Below, piece by piece: positions 1 to 6,486 of a DNA stretch of 9,889 bases. How positions within the stretch are numbered: the stretch's first letter is position 1; every line of letters begins with the position of its first letter. The stretch comes from Bacillota bacterium. Its GTDB lineage: Bacteria; Bacillota; Clostridia; Christensenellales; UBA1242. A program made the translations under genes and the position numbers. Below the pieces are notes generated by a model. The model had not been told where the DNA came from. It did not search any database and saw only the letters and a list, made by a program, of their open reading frames with translations. The DNA lies in the NCBI GenBank assembly GCA_009787915.1, contig WQSK01000034.1:228-10116 (forward strand), in the 5' to 3' direction.

Positions 1-122
1 GCGACAATATCGAGGCGCGTAAAGAATATATCAGCCGCCACGCAAACTTTAACAAGGCCGAAAATCTTGCGGCAAAGGTTGTCAAATCAAAAGTTTGTCC
101 AAAAGAGGAGGGCGAAAAATGA
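1..122 (+). CDS. Type IIA DNA topoisomerase subunit B (GyrB/ParE), 3' end only
   Basis: Only the last 39 codons are in the window; the reading frame begins at base 3 and ends at TGA 120-122. The visible peptide includes DNIEARKEYISRHANF, which fits the C-terminal end of GyrB/ParE, where an (R)R-x-(F/Y)-I-x-x-(N/H)A segment closes the TOPRIM-containing subunit. About 20 further residues rich in Lys and Glu follow, a short charged tail beyond the usual end. The B subunit carries the ATPase and TOPRIM metal site and pairs with the A subunit encoded next. Its stop overlaps the A-subunit start by ATGA (119-122), which is the normal arrangement for translationally coupled gyrB-gyrA or parE-parC pairs. 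Identification rests on this short tail plus the neighbour, so GyrB and ParE cannot be separated here. Confidence 0.8.
   Translation, partial: DNIEARKEYISRHANFNKAENLAAKVVKSKVCPKEEGEK
105..111 (+). promoter_or_regulatory. Ribosome binding site deciding the topoisomerase A start
   Basis: GAGGAGG lies 7 nt before ATG 119-121. This favours ATG 119 over an in-frame TTG at 95, which has no comparable site in front of it. The site lies inside the end of the B-subunit gene, which supports translational coupling. Confidence 0.75.
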
Positions 123-3100
123 AAGACGATTTCGACGATTTGCTTGACCCAAACAGCGAAAATTTTGAAGAAGAAACCCTTGAAGAACCAATTGAATTGG
201 AACTTGGACCCGACCAAGAGCCAACCCTTGCCGTTGAAGTAGACGCCGAGGATGAGGTATCCGAGGATGAACCCGAAGTTACCGCGGAAGAAGAAACAGA
301 AGATAAGGAGGAAGAATCTGTTGCGGAAGAAGTAGAAGAAGATGCGGAGGAGGAAGCAACCGCCGAAGCCGAAACAGAGGAACAACCCGAGGAACTTGGG
401 GTTGAAGAAGATGAACCCGAACCCGAAGTTACCGCGGAAGAAGAAACAACTACAGACGAACCAACCGAGGATGAACCCGAAGTTGTTTTGGAAGAACCCG
501 TTGCTGAAGAACCAACACCCGAGCCCGAAATTGTTGCTGAAGAAACTATTGCGGAACCAGAACCAGAGCCTGAACCCGAGGTTGTTTCAGAAGAAGTTGT
601 TGCAGAGCCCGAGGTCATAGAGGAGCAACCTGTGGCGGAAGAGCCCGCCGAGGAACACGTTACAGAAAACGTAATTGAAGAAGTTAAAGAAACCGTGGAA
701 AAGCAAAGACCAAAACAAACCCCTAAAAACCACGATGCCGAAGCCGAGGCCGCAAATGCACCTGCCGAGCCCGAAACAAATGGCAATGGAAACGACGGCG
801 GGAATTTTATCTATAAAAACATCGACCAAGTCATGCACGACAGCATGATTCCATACAGCGAGTTTGTTATAATGGACCGTGCTTTACCGCGTGTCGAGGA
901 CGGCCTTAAACCCGTTCAGCGCCGTATTATGTACGCTATGCACGACCTTGGTTTGACCCCAGAAAAACCGTTCCGAAAATCCGCGGGTATCGTAGGGGAG
1001 TGCCTTGGTAAATACCACCCGCACGGCGACACAAGTGTTTACGACGCAATGGTTCGTTTGGCTCAACCATTCAACATGAATATGCCTTTGGTCATCGGTC
1101 AAGGTAACTTTGGTTCCGAGGACGGCGACCCGCCTGCTGCGATGCGTTATACCGAAGCCAAACTCTCGCACCTTGCCCTTGAGTTACTGCGTGATATCGA
1201 CAAGCAAACTGTTCCGTTCTCGCTGACATTTGATGACAGAAATACCGAGCCCGACATTTTGCCTGGGCGTTACCCGAATTTACTTACGAATGGTGCGACG
1301 GGTATCGCGGTTGGTCTTGCAACAAATATTCCACCGCACAACTTGGCGGAGGTCATTGACGCGCACATAGCCTTTATCGACAACCCGCGAATTACACTCC
1401 CGAACATTATGAAGATTATCAAGGGTCCAGATTTTCCAACGGGCGGCTGGGTAATTGTTGGCGAGGATTTGATTAAAGCCTATCGCGACGGTAAAGGCCG
1501 TGTTATCATGCGCGCCAAGGTTCACATCGAGGTCGAGAACAACGACCGTCGCAGTATCGTTATTACAGAGTTGCCTTACCAAGTCAACAAAGTTACCCTT
1601 CAAAAAAACATCGCCGATTTGCGTGAAACCAAGAAGGGTATCCTAACAGGTATCAGCGAAATCCGTGACGAGTCCGACCGAAACGGTATGCGTGTTGTTA
1701 TCAAAATTAAAAAAGAATTTGACCCACGCGAGATTTGCGAACTTTTGTTTAAATACACAAACCTGCAATGTAACTATAACATCAACATGGTCGCAATCGC
1801 GGGCGGAAAACCAAAACTCATGGGACTCCTTGACTTTATCAAATACTATGTTGAATACCAACGCGAAGTCATCTATAAACGCAGTGTCTTTGATTTGGAA
1901 AATGCGCGTGACAGGGCGCACATCTTGGAAGGTTTGTTAATTGCAATCCGCAACATTGATGACGTAGTCAAAATCATTAAAACGTCCAAAAACACGGGGG
2001 AAGCCCGCGAACGTTTGATGGCGAAATTCAAGTTGTCCGAACGCCAAGCCCAAGCGATTTTGGATTTGCGCCTTGCTCGTTTAACCTCGTTGGAGGTTTA
2101 TAAACTTGAACAAGAACTTGAAGAACTTAAAAAACTGATTGCGTATCTTGAAAAGTTGGTTGCCAGCAAATCAATGCAATTCGACGTTGTTAAAACCGAG
2201 TTGTTGGAAATCAAAAAGAAATACAAAATCGAGCGCAGAAGTCGCATAATCCCGAGCCTGGCTGACGCCACAATCACAGCCGACGATGACCCGAAACCTG
2301 TTGACGAAGTCGTAATCGCAATCACCGCCGCGGGCACAATCAAACGTATACCTGTCAAAAACTTCTCGATGTCAAAAACCGAATTCACAGAAGGTCTTGG
2401 AATGAATGACGTGAACCTATCGGTTGTTCAAACCCAAACTGACAAATTGCTGTACATCTTCTCGAACCTCGGAAACTGCTATAAAATCGACGTCGGCGAT
2501 GTGCCTGAATGTAAACTCCGCGACAAAGGCACAGACATCAAAGTCATGTTCAAAGACGCAACCGAGGGCGAACGCGCAATTGCGGTCTACCCAATCATCC
2601 CAACGACCGACGACGGGGACACGAGCCAAACAAACGCGCCGACTCAACTTGTTTGGTTGACCCAACAAGGTATGATTAAGCGTTCTTCTTGGACCGACGC
2701 GTGCGGGGTTCAAAAGAGCAACTTCCAATGCTATAAACTCCGCGAGGACCGACCCGACACCGTTGTGCGCGTAGACGAATTCGAGGACAAAAACACGATT
2801 TTGTTTATCAGCAGTGCGGGTTACATCCTAAACGCAATGACAGGCGACGTTCCTGTTCAAGGCCGTATCGCGAGCGGTGTCAAAGGCATGGCTCTTGGCG
2901 ACAACGAAATGGCGGTTGCAAGTTGTGTTTCCAAACCGCGCGGATTTATTGTTGCCGTCACAAGTAAAGGTAACGTCAAACGTGTTGAAGCCAAAAAAAT
3001 CGACAAAATGGTTCGCTATCGAAAAGGGTTGCAACTTGGCGGTCAACTTGAAAAAGACGAAACCGTGGTATTCGGTGCATGGGTCAAAGGCGAGGAAGAC

Positions 3101-3253
3101 CTTGTTGTTGTTGACGACACAGGCAAACTCCGCGTAATCCCAGTTGCCGACATCTCGGTCACCGAACGCACAGGCAAATGGAAAGCAATCCCAAAAATCG
3201 GCAAAGTCACACTCACGGGTGGCTTTATCCACCGCAGGAAAAAATGCAACTAG
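119..3253 (+). CDS. Type IIA DNA topoisomerase subunit A (GyrA/ParC) with acidic N-terminal extension
   Basis: This 1044-residue subunit makes the double-strand break in gyrase or topoisomerase IV. Residues ~1-228 are a low-complexity Glu/Pro/Val/Ala region with internal repeats and no match to the family core. The core starts near residue 229. The quinolone-region motif HPHGDTSVYD follows, with Thr305 and Asp309 at the positions of E. coli GyrA Ser83 and Asp87. The catalytic tyrosine is Tyr344 in AAMRYTE, equivalent to E. coli Tyr122. The breakage-reunion and coiled-coil part continues to about residue 720, followed by a beta-pinwheel-type C-terminal domain. I see no GyrA box (QRRGGKG-like) where blade one would carry it; the segment reads KNFSMSKTEFTEGLGM. 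That points to a topoisomerase IV-like or divergent gyrase activity, so I give no symbol. Typical subunits are 800-850 residues; the excess is the extension. Its 3' end overlaps the glycosyltransferase by 10 nt. Confidence 0.95.
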   Translation: MKDDFDDLLDPNSENFEEETLEEPIELELGPDQEPTLAVEVDAEDEVSEDEPEVTAEEETEDKEEESVAEEVEEDAEEEATAEAETEEQPEELGVEEDEPEPEVTAEEETTTDEPTEDEPEVVLEEPVAEEPTPEPEIVAEETIAEPEPEPEPEVVSEEVVAEPEVIEEQPVAEEPAEEHVTENVIEEVKETVEKQRPKQTPKNHDAEAEAANAPAEPETNGNGNDGGNFIYKNIDQVMHDSMIPYSEFVIMDRALPRVEDGLKPVQRRIMYAMHDLGLTPEKPFRKSAGIVGECLGKYHPHGDTSVYDAMVRLAQPFNMNMPLVIGQGNFGSEDGDPPAAMRYTEAKLSHLALELLRDIDKQTVPFSLTFDDRNTEPDILPGRYPNLLTNGATGIAVGLATNIPPHNLAEVIDAHIAFIDNPRITLPNIMKIIKGPDFPTGGWVIVGEDLIKAYRDGKGRVIMRAKVHIEVENNDRRSIVITELPYQVNKVTLQKNIADLRETKKGILTGISEIRDESDRNGMRVVIKIKKEFDPREICELLFKYTNLQCNYNINMVAIAGGKPKLMGLLDFIKYYVEYQREVIYKRSVFDLENARDRAHILEGLLIAIRNIDDVVKIIKTSKNTGEARERLMAKFKLSERQAQAILDLRLARLTSLEVYKLEQELEELKKLIAYLEKLVASKSMQFDVVKTELLEIKKKYKIERRSRIIPSLADATITADDDPKPVDEVVIAITAAGTIKRIPVKNFSMSKTEFTEGLGMNDVNLSVVQTQTDKLLYIFSNLGNCYKIDVGDVPECKLRDKGTDIKVMFKDATEGERAIAVYPIIPTTDDGDTSQTNAPTQLVWLTQQGMIKRSSWTDACGVQKSNFQCYKLREDRPDTVVRVDEFEDKNTILFISSAGYILNAMTGDVPVQGRIASGVKGMALGDNEMAVASCVSKPRGFIVAVTSKGNVKRVEAKKIDKMVRYRKGLQLGGQLEKDETVVFGAWVKGEEDLVVVDDTGKLRVIPVADISVTERTGKWKAIPKIGKVTLTGGFIHRRKKCN
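271..448 (+). repeat. Direct repeats in the acidic extension of the topoisomerase A gene
   Basis: A 28-nt stretch at 271-298 recurs without a mismatch at 421-448, exactly 150 nt (50 codons) later. Both copies encode PEVTAEEET. A shorter copy of the leading part, encoding EDEPEV, occurs again near 468-485. The perfect third-position match means recent duplication, so this acidic segment seems to grow and shrink by recombination or slippage in whole codons. Confidence 0.85.
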
Positions 3254-4761
3254 TCGATGAAATCATCCGTGCCATAGTCTATGTGTACGGCATAATTACA
3301 CTCTATAAAGTCGCAATACTTTTGATTGGATTGTTTTTACCCAGAAAGCGTTTCCCAAAATCTGAAAAGCAACACCGCTTTGCCATCATGATTTGTGCCA
3401 GAAACGAAGCCACAGTAATCAAACAACTTATTGACAGTTTAAAAAAACAAGACTATCCACGGGAGTTACTCTCTATATTTGTTTGCGCACACAATTGTTC
3501 TGATGACACGGCAAAGACCGCCAAAGAGGCTGGGGCAGTGGTATTTGAATTAAATGACAACAAACATAGGAAAGCCTACGCCCTCGACCATATGCTAAAA
3601 GAAATCGACCGCGAACACGGAGGCATTTCTTCGTTCGACGGCTTCTTTCACTTTGATGCGGACAATGTTGTTGATAAAAACTTTGTGGCTGAAATGAACA
3701 ACGTTTTTGCGAAACCCGAATTCGATATGTTCACGGGTATGCGTTGCATGAAGAACTTTGACGACACAATAGTAAGCGGTTACAGCGCGGTCCAATGGTA
3801 TGGAATCATGGGTCGCCGTGACCGCCCGTACGCGATTCTTGGTTTAACGATGCCCATAAACGGCACAGGAATGTTAATCCGTAGCCACATCCTTGCGCGC
3901 GGCTGGCGGTGGATGGGTATAAGCGAAGACAGTGAAATAAGCCTAGACATGATAGCCCGCGGAGTTCGCGGCACATATTGTCAGGATGCAAAATTGTTTG
4001 ACGAGCAACCAGTTGGTTTACGTATTTTGTTACGACAAAAAATGCGCTGGGCAAGGGGCAATGTCGTCGCGTACATAAAATATCTCCCGCACCTTATCCT
4101 CGGGCTCTTCGCCCCGTATCGCCAGCCGAAAAAGTCCAATTCAATTTCTACCCCCCCCCAGAAAAATTCCGAAACGGGCCAAAAAGCAACTCTCGCCACC
4201 ACTGAACAGCGTCTGGCTTTTGTTTCGCTCGACAGCGAGGACTTGTCTGAGGACGTAGCCTCGCAAGAGGGTAGGACGAGTTCCGCAGCCGAGAGTGAAA
4301 TTAAAGCCAGACGCCCGTGGTGGAAACCTCCATTGTCTGATGTCCAAAAACGTTTTTCCGTTCTCGACTCTCTAATTTCATTTACACCTGTTTGGATGCT
4401 TTCATTCATCCTGGCAATCCTTTACCCAATCGGAGCCTTCATCTATTGGCTCGCCGTACCCGAACATGGGCTATCCCCGATGGTTATTAATTTCATGTTT
4501 TGGTTCGCTTCTTTTTATCTTTGGCACTGCCTTTATAACATGGTCGCAATCATTCGCGAAAACGGTGACATTCGCCTCCAACCAAAGTACAAAACCCTCA
4601 TTCATTTTACGCTCTGGCCGTTTGTGCAACTCATCATCGACTTTGCCCAGTTCTTCGCCGTGTTTTGGCCTGTCAAATGGAAACCGATTCCCAGAAAAGT
4701 CTATAAAACTATCGAAGATGTTTGCGCCGAACCCACATTAAAGGATACAATAGTCAAATGA
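3244..4761 (+). CDS. Membrane glycosyltransferase family 2 (BcsA/PgaC-like), with an inserted linker
   Basis: This 505-residue processive-type GT2 enzyme probably extends or transfers a cell-surface glycan from a nucleotide sugar. A TM helix (~9-32) precedes the GT-A domain, which begins with MICARNEATVI. The metal-binding DxD is Asp138-Ala-Asp140 (HFDADN), the acidic pair Glu228-Asp229 lies in GISEDSE, and the QxxRW motif is Gln265-Trp269 (QKMRW). Three hydrophobic spans follow at ~372-404, 417-440 and 455-480. Between QxxRW and these helices lies a ~75-residue Ser/Glu/Lys-rich hydrophilic stretch that relatives I know of lack. It carries a C9 run (residues ~303-305) and a palindromic insertion (residues 318-360). 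ATG 3244 is chosen because it is the only plausible start near the topoisomerase stop; AGGA at 3236-3239 is close to it (4 nt). TGA overlaps the ruvX ATG. Acceptor and product are unknown. Confidence 0.85.
   Translation: MQLVDEIIRAIVYVYGIITLYKVAILLIGLFLPRKRFPKSEKQHRFAIMICARNEATVIKQLIDSLKKQDYPRELLSIFVCAHNCSDDTAKTAKEAGAVVFELNDNKHRKAYALDHMLKEIDREHGGISSFDGFFHFDADNVVDKNFVAEMNNVFAKPEFDMFTGMRCMKNFDDTIVSGYSAVQWYGIMGRRDRPYAILGLTMPINGTGMLIRSHILARGWRWMGISEDSEISLDMIARGVRGTYCQDAKLFDEQPVGLRILLRQKMRWARGNVVAYIKYLPHLILGLFAPYRQPKKSNSISTPPQKNSETGQKATLATTEQRLAFVSLDSEDLSEDVASQEGRTSSAAESEIKARRPWWKPPLSDVQKRFSVLDSLISFTPVWMLSFILAILYPIGAFIYWLAVPEHGLSPMVINFMFWFASFYLWHCLYNMVAIIRENGDIRLQPKYKTLIHFTLWPFVQLIIDFAQFFAVFWPVKWKPIPRKVYKTIEDVCAEPTLKDTIVK
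4151..4159 (+). repeat. C9 homopolymer inside the glycosyltransferase gene
   Basis: Nine consecutive C sit in frame as acC-CCC-CCC-Cag (Thr-Pro-Pro-Gln). Gain of one C would lead to TGA at 4203-4205, and loss of one C to TAG at 4256-4258. Either change removes all C-terminal membrane helices, so the tract has the layout of an ON/OFF slippage switch. Confidence 0.8.
4196..4323. repeat. 128-bp palindromic (MITE/RPE-like) element inside the glycosyltransferase gene
   Basis: The ends are inverted repeats. CCACCAC at 4196-4202 pairs with GTGGTGG at 4317-4323. After a small asymmetric gap, 4210-4230 pairs with 4293-4313: 18 Watson-Crick pairs, two G-T wobbles and one mismatch. A smaller nested stem (CTTG..GAGG / CCTC..CAAG) lies at 4242-4267. 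GC is about 57% over 4201-4320, against roughly 38-45% in 60-base blocks on either side. It is read in frame as residues 318-360, in the hydrophilic linker. Size, structure and in-frame position resemble palindromic elements inserted in coding genes, such as those of Rickettsia; membership in a named family is not claimed. Confidence 0.7.
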
Positions 4762-5156
4762 AGTACCTATGCATTGACTACGGTCTGAAACGTATCGGTT
4801 TGGCGAAAAGCGACGGGCTCTTGGCATCCCCAATCGGGGTTTTGCCCAACCATGGTTTTAGGAAAACAATCTTGGCACTGAAACAACACATCAAAGACAA
4901 CACAACCGTCATCATGGGGTTGCCCTTGCACGCAGACGGTACCGATTCTGACTTTGCACCAACCGTTCGCGAGTTCGCCAAATTGTTGGCAGAGGAAGCA
5001 GGTGTGCCAATAGTTTTTGTAAACGAATATATGACAAGTAACATGGCCGAACACCACATTCGTTCAACAAAAACCAAAGAATCAATTGACGCGGTGGCTG
5101 CTTGCATGATATTACAAAGTTACCTAGATAATAAAGGAGGTTTCCCTAATGCCTAA
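4758..5156 (+). CDS. ruvX: RuvX/YqgF-family resolvase-like nuclease
   Basis: A 132-residue protein of the RNase H-fold RuvX (YqgF) family. Family members are linked to Holliday-junction resolution and 16S rRNA 5' processing in the cytoplasm. Visible motifs, in order: the first strand CIDYGLKRIGLAKSD with the catalytic-type Asp in DxGxxRIG; VIMGLPLHADGT, the GLP..DG segment; FVNEYMTSNMAEHHI, which replaces the common DERLTT; and ESIDAVAACMILQSYL, with the C-terminal acidic Asp and AA pair. Length matches the family (about 135-150). In the second acidic motif the Glu remains, but Asp and Arg have become Asn and Tyr. ATG 4758 overlaps the preceding TGA as ATGA and has AAGGAT at 4741-4746. An in-frame ATG further upstream (4722) lies within the glycosyltransferase and is less likely. 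Proximity to a DUF1292 gene is the usual Firmicutes setting. Confidence 0.9.
   Translation: MKYLCIDYGLKRIGLAKSDGLLASPIGVLPNHGFRKTILALKQHIKDNTTVIMGLPLHADGTDSDFAPTVREFAKLLAEEAGVPIVFVNEYMTSNMAEHHIRSTKTKESIDAVAACMILQSYLDNKGGFPNA
5133..5140 (+). promoter_or_regulatory. Strong ribosome binding site of the ferredoxin gene
   Basis: AAAGGAGG lies 8 nt before ATG 5149 and inside the last codons of ruvX. It indicates independent, strong initiation on the ferredoxin within the polycistronic message. Confidence 0.85.
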
Positions 5157-5328
5157 AACTGTCAAGATTAATGACACTTGTATCAACTGTGGAATGTGCG
5201 TATCCGTGTGTCCGCACAGTGCCATAGAGCCCGCCGATGGTAAACACACAATCAACAAAAACTGCACGAGATGCGGAGAGTGTTTAAAAAATGTGTGTCC
5301 CGTTGACGCAATCGAAGGTGGGGAATAA
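5149..5328 (+). CDS. Small 2[4Fe-4S] ferredoxin
   Basis: A 59-residue electron carrier with two cluster motifs. The first is regular: C11-x2-C14-x2-C17-x3-C21-P (CINCGMCVSVCP). The second is C39-x2-C42-x2-C45-x4-C50-P (CTRCGECLKNVCP), with one residue more than usual between the third and fourth cysteines. Eight cysteines are present in total, so two clusters can still form in principle. The protein lacks other domains and should be a soluble low-potential donor or acceptor typical of anaerobes. It starts 8 nt before the ruvX stop and is followed 7 nt later by the DUF1292 gene. Why an electron carrier sits between ruvX and DUF1292 is not clear from the sequence. Confidence 0.92.
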   Translation: MPKTVKINDTCINCGMCVSVCPHSAIEPADGKHTINKNCTRCGECLKNVCPVDAIEGGE

Positions 5329-5335
5329 TAACGAT

Positions 5336-5656
5336 ATGGCAGATAAAAAGAAACTCGACCCAAACGATGCGGATTATGATATCTCTTTGCTAGAGCGCCT
5401 AATGTCCGACACCGACGACGAAAATATTTTTCTCTTTGATGCCGAGGGCAAAGAAGTTGAACTTGAACAAGTCGCGGTTGTCACCGATGACGACGGGCAA
5501 ATTTATGCGGTCTTGCACGAGGTAGGCGGTCCCGAGGAAGAAGTATTGGTTTTCAAAATCGACCCAACGGACGAAGAATCCGTAACTTTGGTCGACGACG
5601 AAGCCACCGCCACAAAGGTTCTAAATTTTGTTATCGAAGAAGCCAACAAAGGATAA
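5336..5656 (+). CDS. DUF1292 family protein (YrzB-like)
   Basis: A 106-residue, very acidic protein. The core ENIFLFDAEGKEVELEQVAVVTDDDGQIYAVLHEV, followed by EEEVLVFKID, matches the DUF1292 pattern: a short beta-rich domain of Firmicutes that normally lies next to ruvX (yqgF). Its biochemical role is not established. No signal peptide or membrane span is visible, so it should be cytoplasmic. ATG 5336 is preferred; GGTGGGGA at 5317-5324 could serve as ribosome site although it is rather far (11 nt). In-frame codons further upstream are inside the ferredoxin gene. The C-terminal helix (ATKVLNFVIEEANKG) carries the AAAGGA that serves the next gene. Confidence 0.85.
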   Translation: MADKKKLDPNDADYDISLLERLMSDTDDENIFLFDAEGKEVELEQVAVVTDDDGQIYAVLHEVGGPEEEVLVFKIDPTDEESVTLVDDEATATKVLNFVIEEANKG

Positions 5657-5662
5657 CCCCCT

Positions 5663-6046
5663 ATGATAAACGATGTTTTGGTTGAATCTCTTTTTAAATC
5701 GCGCGACATGATAAAGTTGGCGTGCAAAGACTTTCTTAATCAAACAACGCCGTTTTCAATCGAGGTCGCAAAAACCGCGGTTGTTTCCGCGACGGATTTG
5801 ACGTTTATGAAAATGATTACCGATTTTATACCAAGCAAACTGAATAAAAAAGACGAACTGTCTTTTGCAACCCAACACGTGGCAGAGCGGTTGCTCTCGG
5901 CATTTCGTGATGCGGTGAAACTTAAAACCCTCGAATCTTTGGAACAAATCGCCCCGAACAAACTGACAATTGCCACCGCATCCGAATGTATCAACCAAAC
6001 CTGCGACAACGTCCACAATGAAATTTCTGGAATGTTAAAAATTTAA
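5663..6046 (+). CDS. Hypothetical 127-residue cytoplasmic protein, last gene of the operon
   Basis: I do not recognise a family. The product is predicted to be mostly helical, with no signal peptide and no membrane helix. It has three cysteines: one near residue 21 (LACKDF) and two near the C-terminus (ECINQTC). AAAGGA at 5648-5653 lies 9 nt before ATG 5663, and the gap to the DUF1292 stop is 6 nt, so it belongs to the same transcript. Codon use looks like that of the neighbours (frequent AAC, GAC and GTT). A GTTAAA-AA-TTTAAC inverted repeat spans its stop codon at 6034-6047, just before the next promoter. Being a real gene is well supported by ribosome site and spacing; function is unknown. 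Confidence 0.75.
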   Translation: MINDVLVESLFKSRDMIKLACKDFLNQTTPFSIEVAKTAVVSATDLTFMKMITDFIPSKLNKKDELSFATQHVAERLLSAFRDAVKLKTLESLEQIAPNKLTIATASECINQTCDNVHNEISGMLKI

Positions 6047-6049
6047 CCC

Positions 6050-6078
6050 TTTACAAAACGCAAAAAACGTGCTATATT
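6050..6078 (+). promoter_or_regulatory. Sigma-70-type promoter of the glycine-zipper gene
   Basis: TTTACA (6050-6055) and TATATT (6073-6078) are separated by 17 bp. A TG at 6070-6071, one base before the -10 box, makes an extended -10. The expected transcript start (about 6084-6086) is only a few bases before ATG 6088, so the mRNA would be leaderless or nearly so. No hairpin terminator for the preceding operon is obvious in the 41-bp gap. Confidence 0.75.
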
Positions 6079-6087
6079 GGTTGAATT

Positions 6088-6486
6088 ATGAGTAATACTT
6101 TTGATAGCAAAGCGTTTTTCCAAACAGTAGAACAAGCACCATATACTGGTCCAAAACTCAAAGACTTCGCACTTAGCGGGGCGTTTGTTGGTTCTATCGC
6201 AGGCGGTCTTACGGGGGCGATGATGGGTGCCACGGTCGCTGGTCACGTCGGGGCAGTTGTCGGCGGTACCTTGGGAACCATAGCAGGTGTACTCGGCGGA
6301 GCACTTGCAGGCATACCATTATTCGAGTGTCACAAAGAAAACGCCGTAATGAAAAACGCCCCGAAACTAAAGCAACCATACGAGTTATTTGACACCATGC
6401 ATAAAAAACAAGCACAACCAAGAACCTCTTCGCGCTTCCCAGTTCGCCCAGTACGCAAAGCATCACCTTTTGGTATAGCGGTATAA
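6088..6486 (+). CDS. Small glycine-zipper membrane protein, probably leaderless mRNA
   Basis: A 132-residue protein of no recognised family. Residues ~29-72 are a Gly/Ala-rich hydrophobic region with many GxxxG spacings (SGAFVGSIAGGLTGAMMG, then VVGGTLGTIAGVLGGALAG), fitting two tightly packed membrane helices joined by a short turn. The N-terminal 28 residues and the C-terminal ~60 are hydrophilic; the tail is basic and Pro/Arg-rich (RTSSRFPVRPVRKAS). Glycine-zipper helices are found in pore-forming peptides, secretion components and stress proteins, so no specific role can be chosen. The start is fixed by an in-frame TGA at 6082-6084, two codons upstream of ATG 6088. There is no ribosome site, and the -10 box ends 9 nt before the ATG. 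Its stop ends at 6486, directly abutting the end of the convergent gene. Confidence 0.75.
   Translation: MSNTFDSKAFFQTVEQAPYTGPKLKDFALSGAFVGSIAGGLTGAMMGATVAGHVGAVVGGTLGTIAGVLGGALAGIPLFECHKENAVMKNAPKLKQPYELFDTMHKKQAQPRTSSRFPVRPVRKASPFGIAV

Noticed and set aside
342..620. A Lys/Asn/Pro-rich 92-codon frame on the plus strand
   Set aside because: Frame-shifted reading of the same acidic repeat region; it starts and ends inside the real gene and has no initiation signal.
82..786. A 234-residue Ser/Thr-rich open frame on the minus strand
   Set aside because: It is the shadow of the Glu/Pro repeat codons of the topoisomerase A extension. It has no ribosome site or promoter, and its composition follows directly from GAA/GAG read backwards.
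2828..3232. A 134-codon minus-strand frame opposite the topoisomerase C-terminal domain
   Set aside because: Its composition is that of an antisense shadow; the plus strand is a well-supported gene.
3981..4409. A 142-codon minus-strand frame across the palindromic element
   Set aside because: It arises because palindromic DNA stays open on both strands. No ribosome site or family resemblance, while the plus-strand glycosyltransferase has clear motifs before and after it.
6034..6047. GTTAAA-AA-TTTAAC inverted repeat at the end of the operon, as a terminator
   Set aside because: The stem is six AT-rich pairs with no following T-run. It is more likely chance or a site next to the following promoter.
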